From: CAVTWS01 sp963732655
GTDB taxonomy: Bacteria; Actinomycetota; Acidimicrobiia; Acidimicrobiales; SHLQ01
Direction of reading: 5' to 3'
Assembly: GCA_963732655.1 (NCBI GenBank)
Contig: CAVTAI010000012.1
Coordinates: 372,001-436,000 of the forward strand
Length of the DNA stretch: 64,000 nucleotides
Position 1 is the stretch's first letter. Each line of letters starts with the position of its first letter. This document shows, one piece after another, positions 18,491 to 26,826 of this stretch. Both the position numbers and the translations under genes were made by a program. Under the pieces are notes generated by a model that saw nothing but the letters and a program-made list of their open reading frames with translations, ran no database searches and had not been told where the DNA came from.

Positions 18491-18668
18491 GGAGGCATTC
18501 GTACCACGAAGATCGGAGCCGAACCTCACCTCGGTCGATACCAGACGCCGCCGTCTCAGTCGGTTTGCACATCGACTTCGTGGCCGACGAGCGACGACCG
18601 CCACGCCCTGGGCCGCGCGGGCCGACGGCACAGAACTGGGGACCCGCCGCTCGAAGCAGCGCTCGGGT

Positions 18669-19649
18669 TCACAGCCAATCGCGATGCCGGAACAGGGCAT
18701 ACAGACCGCCGGACATCCCGACCACCAGCCCGGCGGACGCGTAGACACCCCACGTCTGCCCCGATCCCGGGTAGGGCACGTTCTGGCCATACCAGCCAGT
18801 GATGAGCGTCGGCACGGCGATGATGGCCGCCCAACTCGTGACCTTCTTCATGACCTGGTTCTGGCGGTAGTCGCGAAGACTGATGTTGGTCTCGACGATC
18901 GTCGAGACGAGATCTCGGAGCGAGTCGGTCGACTCGTTGACCCGCAGGATATGGTCGTACACGTCCTGGAAGTAGGGGTACAGGACCTCGGGCATGTCCG
19001 AATGCTCACGCCGCATCAAGCCGCTGATGACCTCGCGCATGGGGACGACCAGCCGGTGGAACCGCACCAGCGCCCGGCGCATCTCGAACCAGTTGCGTTG
19101 ATCCTCCGGCGACAGTGGCTCGTCGGCGAACAGGCCCGCGCTGACGGTCTCGTAGTAGTCGTCGAAGCTCTGCACCGCGTCGAAGAAGCCGTCGATCACG
19201 ACGTCGAGCAGCCCGTACAGCAGGAAGCTCACGCCGTGGACGACGAGATCCGGCGAACGGTCCCAGCGGCGCAGGACCGACGTCATGGAGAACCGGTCGT
19301 CCTTGCGGACGGTGATCAACCAGCGGGAGTTGATAAAGGCGTCGATCTCGGTCTCGGCCAGGTTCGAGGCCTCCGAGTCGATGGTCACCGAATGACAGGA
19401 CAGGAACGAGTGGCTCTCGTACTTGTCGAGCTTCGGCCGCTGATGAGGGCCGAGCGCATCCTCGACGGCGAGCTCGTGAAGCCCGAGCTCGCCCGCCAGT
19501 TCGAACAGCAGCTCCTTCGAGGGGTTGCAGAGGTCGACCCAGACGAGCGTGTCCGGATCCTCGAGCTGGTCGGACACATCGGCGAGCGGGAAGTCCTCGC
19601 CAACGAGTACACCCTTGCGCCAGACCCTCGTGCGGCAGTCTTCCGTCAC
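18669..19649 (-). CDS. CorA-family divalent cation transporter with variant GMN motif
   Basis: This 326-residue protein has a large cytosolic N-terminal funnel domain and two C-terminal membrane helices (about residues 268-322). The pore-loop signature of CorA is YGMNF; here it reads YGQNVPYPG, so Met is replaced by Gln. The long coiled helix with MRREHSD ... RVNESTDSLRDLVSTIVET is typical. GTG 19649 is chosen. It would form a pentameric magnesium, cobalt or zinc channel, with selectivity possibly altered by the substitution. A GDT1-type cation exchanger is encoded next to it. Confidence 0.85.
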   Translation of the reverse strand: MTEDCRTRVWRKGVLVGEDFPLADVSDQLEDPDTLVWVDLCNPSKELLFELAGELGLHELAVEDALGPHQRPKLDKYESHSFLSCHSVTIDSEASNLAETEIDAFINSRWLITVRKDDRFSMTSVLRRWDRSPDLVVHGVSFLLYGLLDVVIDGFFDAVQSFDDYYETVSAGLFADEPLSPEDQRNWFEMRRALVRFHRLVVPMREVISGLMRREHSDMPEVLYPYFQDVYDHILRVNESTDSLRDLVSTIVETNISLRDYRQNQVMKKVTSWAAIIAVPTLITGWYGQNVPYPGSGQTWGVYASAGLVVGMSGGLYALFRHRDWL

Positions 19650-19695
19650 ATCACACCTGCCGGCCCGAGCATGGCGCGATGGTACCGGCCATGGC

Positions 19696-20283
19696 TCAGA
19701 GCGCGAGCTCGAGGACCGTCCACACGGCGAGGGCGGCGAACACCGCGGCCCCGATGTAGTTGACCTTGTGGATCGGAACCCGGGCCACGAGCTTCTGGCC
19801 GACCGTTGCCGCAATGGCCGCCACCGAAACGAGCGCCAGCAGGGCCCCGACGCCGGTCGAGACCGGTTCTCCGTTCTTGGCGGCCAGGCTGGCCGTGGCC
19901 AGCTGGGTCAGGTCTCCCCACTCGGCGAGAGCGATCAGTCCGAAGCTGCCGACGACGGTGGCTCGTACAGTGGCGTTCGTCTCGACATCCGTCGTGGACG
20001 CCGCCGCGTCGGCACTGCGAGCGGCCCGCAGCAGCACGATCGCTCCCACCGCGAACATGGTCGCCACGACCAGCTTGACGATCACGTCGGGGAGGAGGCT
20101 GAGTGCGCTCCCGGCGGCCACCGCGACGGTCACGTGGATGCTGAACGCCGCCACCGCGCCGATCCACACCCAGCCCGGCCGACGGAATCGGGTGACGAGG
20201 ACGATGGTGGCGATCATCGTCTTGTCCGGCAGTTCAGCTGGGAACACGGTGCCAAAGGCTTGGAGCACGGCGCGGATCGACAC
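19696..20283 (-). CDS. TMEM165/GDT1 family cation transporter
   Basis: This 195-residue membrane protein has six predicted helices in two repeats. Each repeat bears the family motif E-x-G/P-D-[KL]-T: AELPDKTMIAT and AEWGDLTQLAT. The family exchanges Mn2+ or Ca2+ for protons. The first motif has Pro for Gly, a common bacterial variant. The start is GTG 20283. It lies 46 bp upstream of CorA on the same strand, suggesting a joint role in divalent metal homeostasis. Confidence 0.85.
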   Translation of the reverse strand: MSIRAVLQAFGTVFPAELPDKTMIATIVLVTRFRRPGWVWIGAVAAFSIHVTVAVAAGSALSLLPDVIVKLVVATMFAVGAIVLLRAARSADAAASTTDVETNATVRATVVGSFGLIALAEWGDLTQLATASLAAKNGEPVSTGVGALLALVSVAAIAATVGQKLVARVPIHKVNYIGAAVFAALAVWTVLELAL

Positions 20284-20295
20284 GAATGGGACAGG

Positions 20296-20682
20296 CTAGC
20301 GAGTCGCCGGAACGAGGCGTTCGAGGAGTCGTCGGTCTGCCGGCCAGGCGTCGATGAGTGCTTGCGGTGGGATGCGTCGGGCGGCGTAACGAAGGGCCAG
20401 CGCCGCGACCACGATGTCGTCGAGGGGACCGATCACCGGTAGGAACTCGGGGATCAGGTCGATCGGTGACACCACCCACAGCCCCGCGAACGCGACGACG
20501 ACCTTCACTCGTCGCGGCACGCGCGGGTCGGCACGGAGCCGCCGGGCCGTGGTCACGCAGGCCGGCAGGACCGTGGCGAGATCCTTGGCCAGGCCGGGTG
20601 GGAGACGGCGGGCGAGGACGATGAGCGCCAGCCAGGAGGCCGGGACGACGAGTGCGGCGACGACCAGCCCGCGAAGGATCAT
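20296..20682 (-). CDS. YkvA/DUF1232 family membrane protein
   Basis: This 128-residue protein has an N-terminal membrane segment (LVVAALVVPASWLALIVLA) and the DUF1232 signature SPIDLIPEFLPVIGPLDD. The family is of unknown function, found in many bacteria. ATG 20682 is the start. It is 12 bp upstream of the GDT1 gene on the same strand, so it is probably the first gene of a three-gene unit with GDT1 and CorA. Confidence 0.85.
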   Translation of the reverse strand: MILRGLVVAALVVPASWLALIVLARRLPPGLAKDLATVLPACVTTARRLRADPRVPRRVKVVVAFAGLWVVSPIDLIPEFLPVIGPLDDIVVAALALRYAARRIPPQALIDAWPADRRLLERLVPATR

Positions 20683-20842
20683 GACCTCACCGACTGTACC
20701 CCTCGCTCCAGGTGACCACCCTGGCGTGGCTCACCCGCCCCACGTCGTCCGTGTTCGAGACGCCGCCGCGGGCCGATCAGCAGGAGAATCTCACCGTGCA
20801 CGCCTGCGATGACCCCGTTCCTCCACGACGCCGCTCCCCCGC

Positions 20843-22078
20843 ATGCTGTCGATCGTGAAGCGGATCCGGCTCCTCCCGCCCGGGGCGACCTCCGACGCGG
20901 CCGTGCTGCTCCACACCCGAGCGCTGCGGGCGCTCGGCGATGGCACCATCAGCGTGATCCTCGCCGCCTACCTCACGACCATCGGGCTCAGCGACGTGCG
21001 CATCGGGATCGTGGTCTCGATGACGCTGCTCGGCTCGGCCGCTCTGACGCTGGTGGTCGGGCTACGGGGCCACGCGTACCCTCGTCGGCGGCTCCTCAGC
21101 ATCGTCGCCGTCTTGATGGTCGCGACCGGCGTCGGTTTCGCCACGTTCACGAGTTTCTGGCCGTTGGCGGTGATCGGGCTGATCGGCACCCTGAACCCGA
21201 GCGGTGGCGACGTGAGCGTGTTCCTCCCCACCGAGCAGGCGCTCCTGCCCGCCACCGTTCCGGACGACCAGCGGACGGCCCTGTTCGCTCGCTACAGCAT
21301 GCTCGGCACCCTCGTCGCCGCGATCGGCGCCCTCCTCGCCGGTGTACCCGAGCGGGTCGCCGACGGTCTCGACATCTCCACGGCCACGGCGTTGAGGTGC
21401 ACGTTCCTCGCGTACGCGGGACTCGGCGTGACCGTCTACCTGAGATACCGACATCTCAGCCCCGCGGTCGAACGCACCGGACCCGCCGCCTCGCGCCCGC
21501 TCGGCCCTTCGAAATCGATCGTGTACCGGCTCGCCGCCCTGTTCAGCCTCGACTCGCTCGGGGGCGGGTTCGTGATCACGGCGCTGGTCGCGCTCTGGCT
21601 CCAGCGCCGCTTCGGACTGTCTCTCGCCGTCAGCGGAGCGGTGTTCTTCTGGGCGGGGCTGCTGTCCGCCCTCTCCGCCCCCGTGGCTGTCGTCATCGCC
21701 CGCCGGATCGGTCTGGTTCGCACGATGGTGTTCACCCACCTGCCCGCCAACGGCCTGCTCATCCTGACCGCCTTCATGCCCAACGCCGGACTCGCGGTCG
21801 CGTGCCTGCTCGGTCGCGCCGCGCTGTCTCAGATGGACGTCCCCGCCCGCACTTCGTACGTGATGGCCGTCGTCACCCCCGAGGAGCGCCCGGCCGCCGC
21901 CAGCGTGACCAACGTCCCCCGGAGCCTGGCCGCCGCCCTACCGCCCACCGCGGCCGGTTGGATGCTCAGCCATTCGACCTTCGGTTGGCCGCTCATCATC
22001 GGCGGCTCGATCAAGGCCCTCTACGACGTGATCCTGCTCGTCCAGTTCCGGGGACTCCGCCCACCGGAGGAGCGCTGA
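20843..22078 (+). CDS. Major facilitator superfamily transporter
   Basis: This is a 411-residue, 12-helix transporter. The loop 2-3 region and the charged segments RYSMLGTLVAAIGALLAG and GRAALSQMDVPARTSYVMAV match the MFS 'YfmO/YajR-like' drug-efflux style arrangement. There is no signal for a specific substrate. The start is ATG 20843; upstream ORF extension in another frame is a shadow. It is convergent with the EamA-type gene. Confidence 0.85.
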   Translation: MLSIVKRIRLLPPGATSDAAVLLHTRALRALGDGTISVILAAYLTTIGLSDVRIGIVVSMTLLGSAALTLVVGLRGHAYPRRRLLSIVAVLMVATGVGFATFTSFWPLAVIGLIGTLNPSGGDVSVFLPTEQALLPATVPDDQRTALFARYSMLGTLVAAIGALLAGVPERVADGLDISTATALRCTFLAYAGLGVTVYLRYRHLSPAVERTGPAASRPLGPSKSIVYRLAALFSLDSLGGGFVITALVALWLQRRFGLSLAVSGAVFFWAGLLSALSAPVAVVIARRIGLVRTMVFTHLPANGLLILTAFMPNAGLAVACLLGRAALSQMDVPARTSYVMAVVTPEERPAAASVTNVPRSLAAALPPTAAGWMLSHSTFGWPLIIGGSIKALYDVILLVQFRGLRPPEER

Positions 22079-22165
22079 CGACGCCAGAGCAACAGACGCG
22101 GGACACGGCTCTCCAGGCCACGTTCCGCGCCACCGTCGGCCATTGAACCGGACCTGCGTCTGTGG

Positions 22166-23224
22166 TCAGTGGGAGTGACCGTGGTGGAGGTCCGGAACGT
22201 GGGGGTGAGCGTGTTCGAGTGGATCGTGTCGGTGGCGATGGGTGTGCCGACCGCTGACCACACCCTCATGCTCGTGGACGTGGTGCTCGTCGTGGCTGTG
22301 TTCGTGCTCGTGGTCGACCCCTTCGTGGCGATGGACGTGCTCGTGGCTCGACCTGAGCGAGAGCCCAACCCCGGCGGCCGCGATCCCGACGGCAACGACC
22401 TGCACCACGGTGATGCCCTCGTCGAGCACGGTCCACGACACGAGGGCACCCACGAACGGGGCGATGGCGAAGATGACCTGACCGCGGGCGGCGCCGAGAT
22501 CTCGTGCGCCCTTGACCCAGAGCGTGATGGACGCGCCGTAGCCCAGCGCCCCGACCAACAACGCCGCTGCGATCTCACCGACTTCGACCTGCCCCCCGGA
22601 CGCGACCGCCACGCCGAGGACGAGGTTGGCCAGACCAGCGACGGCACCTTTGGTGAACGTGATCTGCTCCGGGCTGAGCTGGTCGATGCGGGCGGTCACG
22701 CTGTTGTCGATACCCCATGCGACGCACGCACCGACGACGAACAGTCCGCCGACATCGAACGCCGTGCCGGGCTCCCACATCAGCAGGATCCCGGCGAAGG
22801 TGAGCAGACCGGCGGCGATCAGGAGTCGGCGGCCGATGTGCTCGTGGAAGACGACGGAAGCGAACGCGACGGTGGCGACGAGCTCGACGTTCAGCAGCAA
22901 CGACGCCGTCGCCGCAGGGATCCGCTCGAGGCCGGCAACGAGCAGCACCGGACCGATCGCACCGCCGAACACGACGGCGAGGGCGAGGGCGGGACCCCCG
23001 GCCCGAAGGTTCGCCACCGTGGGCCGGTGGCGCGACACGGTCGGGGCCATGGCGAGTGCCGCTCCGACGTAGAGCAGCCCGGCGAGCACCAGCGTGGGCA
23101 TGTCCCCGGCGAGCACCGATGCCGCGGGCGCGGCAACGCCGAAGAGCAATGCCGCCGCCACGCACCGACCGACACCGCGGCGGGGGATCGACCGGCTCGC
23201 GCTCCCGGTCAACCTCGGGGCCAT
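22166..23224 (-). CDS. EamA/DMT-family transporter with histidine-rich C-terminal tail
   Basis: This is a 352-residue, ten-helix drug/metabolite-type transporter with two EamA repeats (RIPAATASLLLNVELVATVAF and GAARGQVIFAIAPFVGAL are the repeat ends). The last 61 residues contain 23 histidines plus Asp/Glu, a cytosolic or periplasmic metal-binding tail that suggests Ni, Co or Zn handling. ATG 23224 overlaps the 3' end of the reductase gene by 16 bp, making it the last cistron of a long overlapping operon. Metal transport is inference from the tail. Confidence 0.85.
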   Translation of the reverse strand: MAPRLTGSASRSIPRRGVGRCVAAALLFGVAAPAASVLAGDMPTLVLAGLLYVGAALAMAPTVSRHRPTVANLRAGGPALALAVVFGGAIGPVLLVAGLERIPAATASLLLNVELVATVAFASVVFHEHIGRRLLIAAGLLTFAGILLMWEPGTAFDVGGLFVVGACVAWGIDNSVTARIDQLSPEQITFTKGAVAGLANLVLGVAVASGGQVEVGEIAAALLVGALGYGASITLWVKGARDLGAARGQVIFAIAPFVGALVSWTVLDEGITVVQVVAVGIAAAGVGLSLRSSHEHVHRHEGVDHEHEHSHDEHHVHEHEGVVSGRHTHRHRHDPLEHAHPHVPDLHHGHSH

Positions 23225-24267
23225 TGGTAGGCGCCGAAGACCGGGGCGGTGACGACACCCGGGGGCGCGGCGCGCACGTTGGGAATGGCGCGGATCGCGG
23301 TGGCGGCGACCGCGAGCTGGCCGCCGGCGACGCCCGGGAGGCCATCGACGTGATCATTGCCGATCCGCAGGTCGAGACGCAGCGGCGGTACGCCATCGAC
23401 GATGACGCGGACGAGGAACTCCCCGTCGAGCGTGAGACCCCAGTCGGGGACATCGGTGACCGTCCAGACCTCTTCCGCGACCAGCACCGGTTCGTCGTCG
23501 AGGTAGGCGGCCCAGGCGAGCATCTGGCCCGCGACGCTGCCGGCCGGGATCGTGGCCGCTGGGAGCTCGATGTCGTGCGGCGCGGTGGCCGTCGTGACGG
23601 AGCGGCGGATCTCGTCGAAGCGGAGGCCGAGGACCTCCGCCGTCGCCGCGATGGCCTGCTCGTATTGGACCGACACCGCCCGGAACATGGCCGACTCAGT
23701 GCTGATCTCGTCGGGCCGCTTGCCCATGCCCATGAGGTCGACGAGCATCACCTTGGCCGAGATGGCACGGCAGTCGACCAGCTCCTGCACGGTGATCCGG
23801 TCGACCCGGGCGGACAGGGCGGTGAGCGTGGTCGCCAGGCGTTCGAACATGAATCCCGGGTGTTCCCCAGCCGCGTGGAAGCGGGTGCCGGCGACTCGGC
23901 ACGCCGCCCCGACACGCCCGGCGATCTCGGGACTGAAGGTGGCCAGGTGGTTGTAGGACGTGGTGGTGATGACGTCCTTGCCCGACTCGAGCAGGGCCAC
24001 GATGTCGTCGGAGTTGGTGTTGTCCGGGAACGCCTTGCTGGCCGCATGCAGGACGAGGTCGGCGTCGAGGGCGACGACGGCGGCCTTGTCGTCAGTGGCG
24101 AGGATCCCGGTGGGTGGGCGTCCGACGAGGGAGCCAGCGTCGCGTCCGACCTTGTCCGGGCTGTAGACGAAGAGACCGACGAGCTCGAGGTCCGGGCTGT
24201 CGATGACCTGCTGGAGCTGAGCCGAGCCGACCGCTCCGGTCGCCCACTGCACGACACGCGTGGTCAC
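23209..24267 (-). CDS. DapB-like NAD(P)-binding reductase
   Basis: This is a 352-residue protein with an N-terminal Rossmann segment (VVQWATGAVGSAQLQQV) and a C-terminal dihydrodipicolinate reductase-like fold. In actinobacteria this long DapB-like family sits with P450 and lipid or steroid genes and is not the lysine-pathway enzyme. GTG 24267 overlaps the upstream stop (GTGA), so translation is coupled to the substrate-binding gene. A deleted paralog of the same family lies two genes upstream (25388-25582). The exact reaction is unknown. Confidence 0.85.
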   Translation of the reverse strand: MTTRVVQWATGAVGSAQLQQVIDSPDLELVGLFVYSPDKVGRDAGSLVGRPPTGILATDDKAAVVALDADLVLHAASKAFPDNTNSDDIVALLESGKDVITTTSYNHLATFSPEIAGRVGAACRVAGTRFHAAGEHPGFMFERLATTLTALSARVDRITVQELVDCRAISAKVMLVDLMGMGKRPDEISTESAMFRAVSVQYEQAIAATAEVLGLRFDEIRRSVTTATAPHDIELPAATIPAGSVAGQMLAWAAYLDDEPVLVAEEVWTVTDVPDWGLTLDGEFLVRVIVDGVPPLRLDLRIGNDHVDGLPGVAGGQLAVAATAIRAIPNVRAAPPGVVTAPVFGAYQWPRG

Positions 24268-25391
24268 GATTCGGTCACGTTCTCAGGCCGTGGTTCGACC
24301 AGGCCTTCGATGGTCCCATAGAGGACGCTTGGGCTGCCGTCGGGGGGCACCCGTCGGGCCACGAGGTACTCCGTGCCCATCCATCCGTGCCGGATGTAGC
24401 GACCGAACCGGAGACGCGTACCCGGCGCCCCGGAGGCGGCCGGAAGCATCTTGATCTTCTCGAGCGCATCCTTGACACCCGATCCGGTGAGCGGTCGGGC
24501 CGTCGCGATGGCGATGAGCATCATCCGGCCGACGTCATAACAATAGGGCGGGAAGAAGTACGCGGGCCGGTAGCCGTGGCGGGCCTCGAACCGATCGAGG
24601 AATCCTCGGGCCACTTCGTTGCGCTCGTCGAACTGGTCGAGACCGATCCAGCCGGCCAGCTGGTGGCGCCACCAGTCGCTGGTCGCCGCGAACTCGAACG
24701 CAGTCGTCGTATAGCGAGGTGGCATCCACCCCATCGCCGCGAGCGCATCGTTCATACCGGGGATGCCCAGGCCGAACCCGACGTGCACGATGGCGTCCGG
24801 TCGGGCATCGGCGAGCACTTGCATCGCCGCCTGCTTCTCCGCCTCGACCTGGGGAATCGCCACCTCCGCAGCGATGCGGAGACCGGCTTCCTTGCACGCC
24901 ACTCGGGTCGTCCGGAGGTACTCGTTGCCGATGAGGGAGTCCTCGAAGGCGACTCCCACCGACCGGCAACCGTCGAGCGCGGCGATCGTGGCCATGATGA
25001 TGGGTTCCTCTTCCATCGAGCCGGCCGGCAGACCGAAGACCCACTCGCCGAGCATCGTCTCCGAAGCCCCCATCGTGATGCAGACCACCTCGGCCGCGGC
25101 CTCGACGTAGGGCGCCAGAGCGACACCGTTCTCCGAGACCCACGGACCGAAGATCACGAGCACGCCCTCGTCGACGAGCTCGTGGAAGGCGTCCCGAACG
25201 GCCCGGAAGGTCCCGTTCGGGAGACCCTGCACGGCGCGGATGACGAACTCGACCGGGCGCTCGAGCATGCCCTGCTCGACGAACTCGTCGACCGTGAGCT
25301 GAAGGGAGCGCAGGATGTTCTCGTCGTAGCTGCCCTCCGGATCGAGGTAGTCGATCAGCACGCCGATGCGGGCCGGGGTCACCGTGCTCAT
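24264..25391 (-). CDS. Substrate-binding-fold (type I periplasmic binding) protein without signal peptide
   Basis: This 375-residue protein is a paralog of the one at 2247-3398, with matching segments such as GVLVIFGPWVSENGVAL, GVAFEDSLIGNEYL and KMLPAASGAPGTR. Translation begins MSTVTPARIGVLIDYLDPEG, directly with the first beta strand, so there is no export signal. ATG 25391 overlaps the stop of the 64-residue reductase remnant (ATGA). No cognate ABC permease lies in its own operon segment apart from the Ynj-type pair upstream, which has its own binding protein. It probably acts in the cytosol. Confidence 0.8.
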   Translation of the reverse strand: MSTVTPARIGVLIDYLDPEGSYDENILRSLQLTVDEFVEQGMLERPVEFVIRAVQGLPNGTFRAVRDAFHELVDEGVLVIFGPWVSENGVALAPYVEAAAEVVCITMGASETMLGEWVFGLPAGSMEEEPIIMATIAALDGCRSVGVAFEDSLIGNEYLRTTRVACKEAGLRIAAEVAIPQVEAEKQAAMQVLADARPDAIVHVGFGLGIPGMNDALAAMGWMPPRYTTTAFEFAATSDWWRHQLAGWIGLDQFDERNEVARGFLDRFEARHGYRPAYFFPPYCYDVGRMMLIAIATARPLTGSGVKDALEKIKMLPAASGAPGTRLRFGRYIRHGWMGTEYLVARRVPPDGSPSVLYGTIEGLVEPRPENVTES

Positions 25392-25582
25392 GTCAGTCTC
25401 CCCACGAAGGTGGTCACGTCAGCGAGGTCGAGCACGCCAGGACCTGCGGCTCTCACGGAAGGGATCGCGTGCACCGCGTGCATCGCGGTAGCCAGGCATC
25501 CCATCGCCGTGTGGTCCTCGCCGTGGATGCCCAGCTCGAGGCTGCAGCGCAGCGACGGCGCCCACTGCACGACTCGAGTCAT
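25388..25582 (-). pseudogene. 64-residue internally deleted DapB-like reductase remnant
   Basis: The first eight residues (MTRVVQWA) match the N-terminus of the reductase at 23209-24267, and the rest (PSLRCSLELGI ... ATAMHAVHAIPSVRAA) matches that protein's last ~55 residues. About 285 residues between them are missing. The start overlaps the P450 stop (ATGA at 25579-25582) and its stop overlaps the next ATG (25388-25391), so the remnant still bridges translation between P450 and binding protein. It has no complete Rossmann or catalytic domain. Confidence 0.75.
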
Positions 25583-26826
25583 ACCGGCCACGTCAGGTGG
25601 AGATCCGGCACGAACCGCAGCGGCGGCAGGTAGGTGACCTCGTATCCGGGGGTCAACGTGTACTCGGGAATCCGCCGGTGCCACTCCCGCAGCGCGATCC
25701 GGAGCTCCCGGCGGGCGAGGTGCGATCCGAGGCACCGGTGCACCCCACCGCCGAAGGCGAGATGGCGGTTCACCGGCCGATCGAATCGAACCTCCATGGG
25801 GACCTCGAACTCCGCCGGGTCGAGGTTCGCGGCACCGAGGTTGACCATCACGTGGTTCCCCGCTCCGATCGCCTCGCCACCGAGGATCACGTCTTCCCGG
25901 GCCCAACGCACGACCGACGGCACCGGGGTCTCCCACCGCAACAGCTCCTCCACCGCGGCCGGGATGAGATCAGGATCGTCGACGATGCAGCGCCGGTGGA
26001 CGGGGTTCTGCGCCAAGAAGGCGAAGAAGCAGGTGAGCGAATCGGTGACGGTGTCGAGGCCCGCGGTGAGCAGCACGAAGCAGATCGCCAGCACCTCGTC
26101 GCGCGTCAGGCGCCCTTCGTCGCCTTCGAGGCCGACGAGCAGCGACAGGATGTCCTCTCGTGGATCGGCGGCCCGCGCGTCGAGGATCGAGTCGAAGTAC
26201 GCGTAGACGCTGGCGGCGGTGTCGCGCTGGATCGCCGAGCGAGCCTCCGGCGCCATCGTGTGGTCTCCAGGTCGGAGCAGGCCATCACGCATCGCGACGA
26301 ACGTGTCGAGCTCCTCCCAGGGCAGGCCCATCATCCCGAGGAACACCGATGACGGGAACAGCTCGGCCAGCTCGCCGGTGAAGTCGCACGAACCACGATC
26401 GGCGAACGCGTCGATGAAGTGGTTCACTCGCTCGGCGATCTGGCCTTCGAGGACGTCGATGCGGCGCGGCGCGAACAGCGGGTCGAGCAGCTTCCGGTAG
26501 CCGACGTGGTCGGGCGGGTCGATGTTGAGCGGGATCAAGGGAAGGGTGTTGCCTTGCTCCACGAGATCGTCCGAGGAATACAGACCCGGGTCGCGCAACA
26601 CCTCGTCGACGAGCGCACGGGTGTTGACCATCACCGCGTCGCCGATCAGCAGTGTGCCCTGCTCGACCAGCGCGGCGTTTCCCGGCTGGGCGTGCTCGCT
26701 CGATCCGACTCCGCCGAAGGCGGCGACCAGGTTGACGAAGTCAACCTTCGCCACCGGACACTCCGCTCGTTCCAACGATCCCCCTCGGTGCTGACCGGTC
26801 TCTCTGGTCACGCTTGACTCTGTCAC
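25579..26826 (-). CDS. Cytochrome P450
   Basis: This is a 415-residue soluble P450. The I-helix is LLTAGLDTVTDSL, the K-helix ExxR is EELLRW, and the haem loop is FGGGVHRCLGSHLARRELR. It differs from the P450 at 3338-4639 in the I-helix acid (Asp rather than Glu) and is not a recent duplicate. GTG 26826 overlaps the radical SAM stop (GTGA). Both P450s in the window are followed by a signal-less binding-fold protein. Substrate unknown. Confidence 0.9.
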   Translation of the reverse strand: MTESSVTRETGQHRGGSLERAECPVAKVDFVNLVAAFGGVGSSEHAQPGNAALVEQGTLLIGDAVMVNTRALVDEVLRDPGLYSSDDLVEQGNTLPLIPLNIDPPDHVGYRKLLDPLFAPRRIDVLEGQIAERVNHFIDAFADRGSCDFTGELAELFPSSVFLGMMGLPWEELDTFVAMRDGLLRPGDHTMAPEARSAIQRDTAASVYAYFDSILDARAADPREDILSLLVGLEGDEGRLTRDEVLAICFVLLTAGLDTVTDSLTCFFAFLAQNPVHRRCIVDDPDLIPAAVEELLRWETPVPSVVRWAREDVILGGEAIGAGNHVMVNLGAANLDPAEFEVPMEVRFDRPVNRHLAFGGGVHRCLGSHLARRELRIALREWHRRIPEYTLTPGYEVTYLPPLRFVPDLHLTWPV

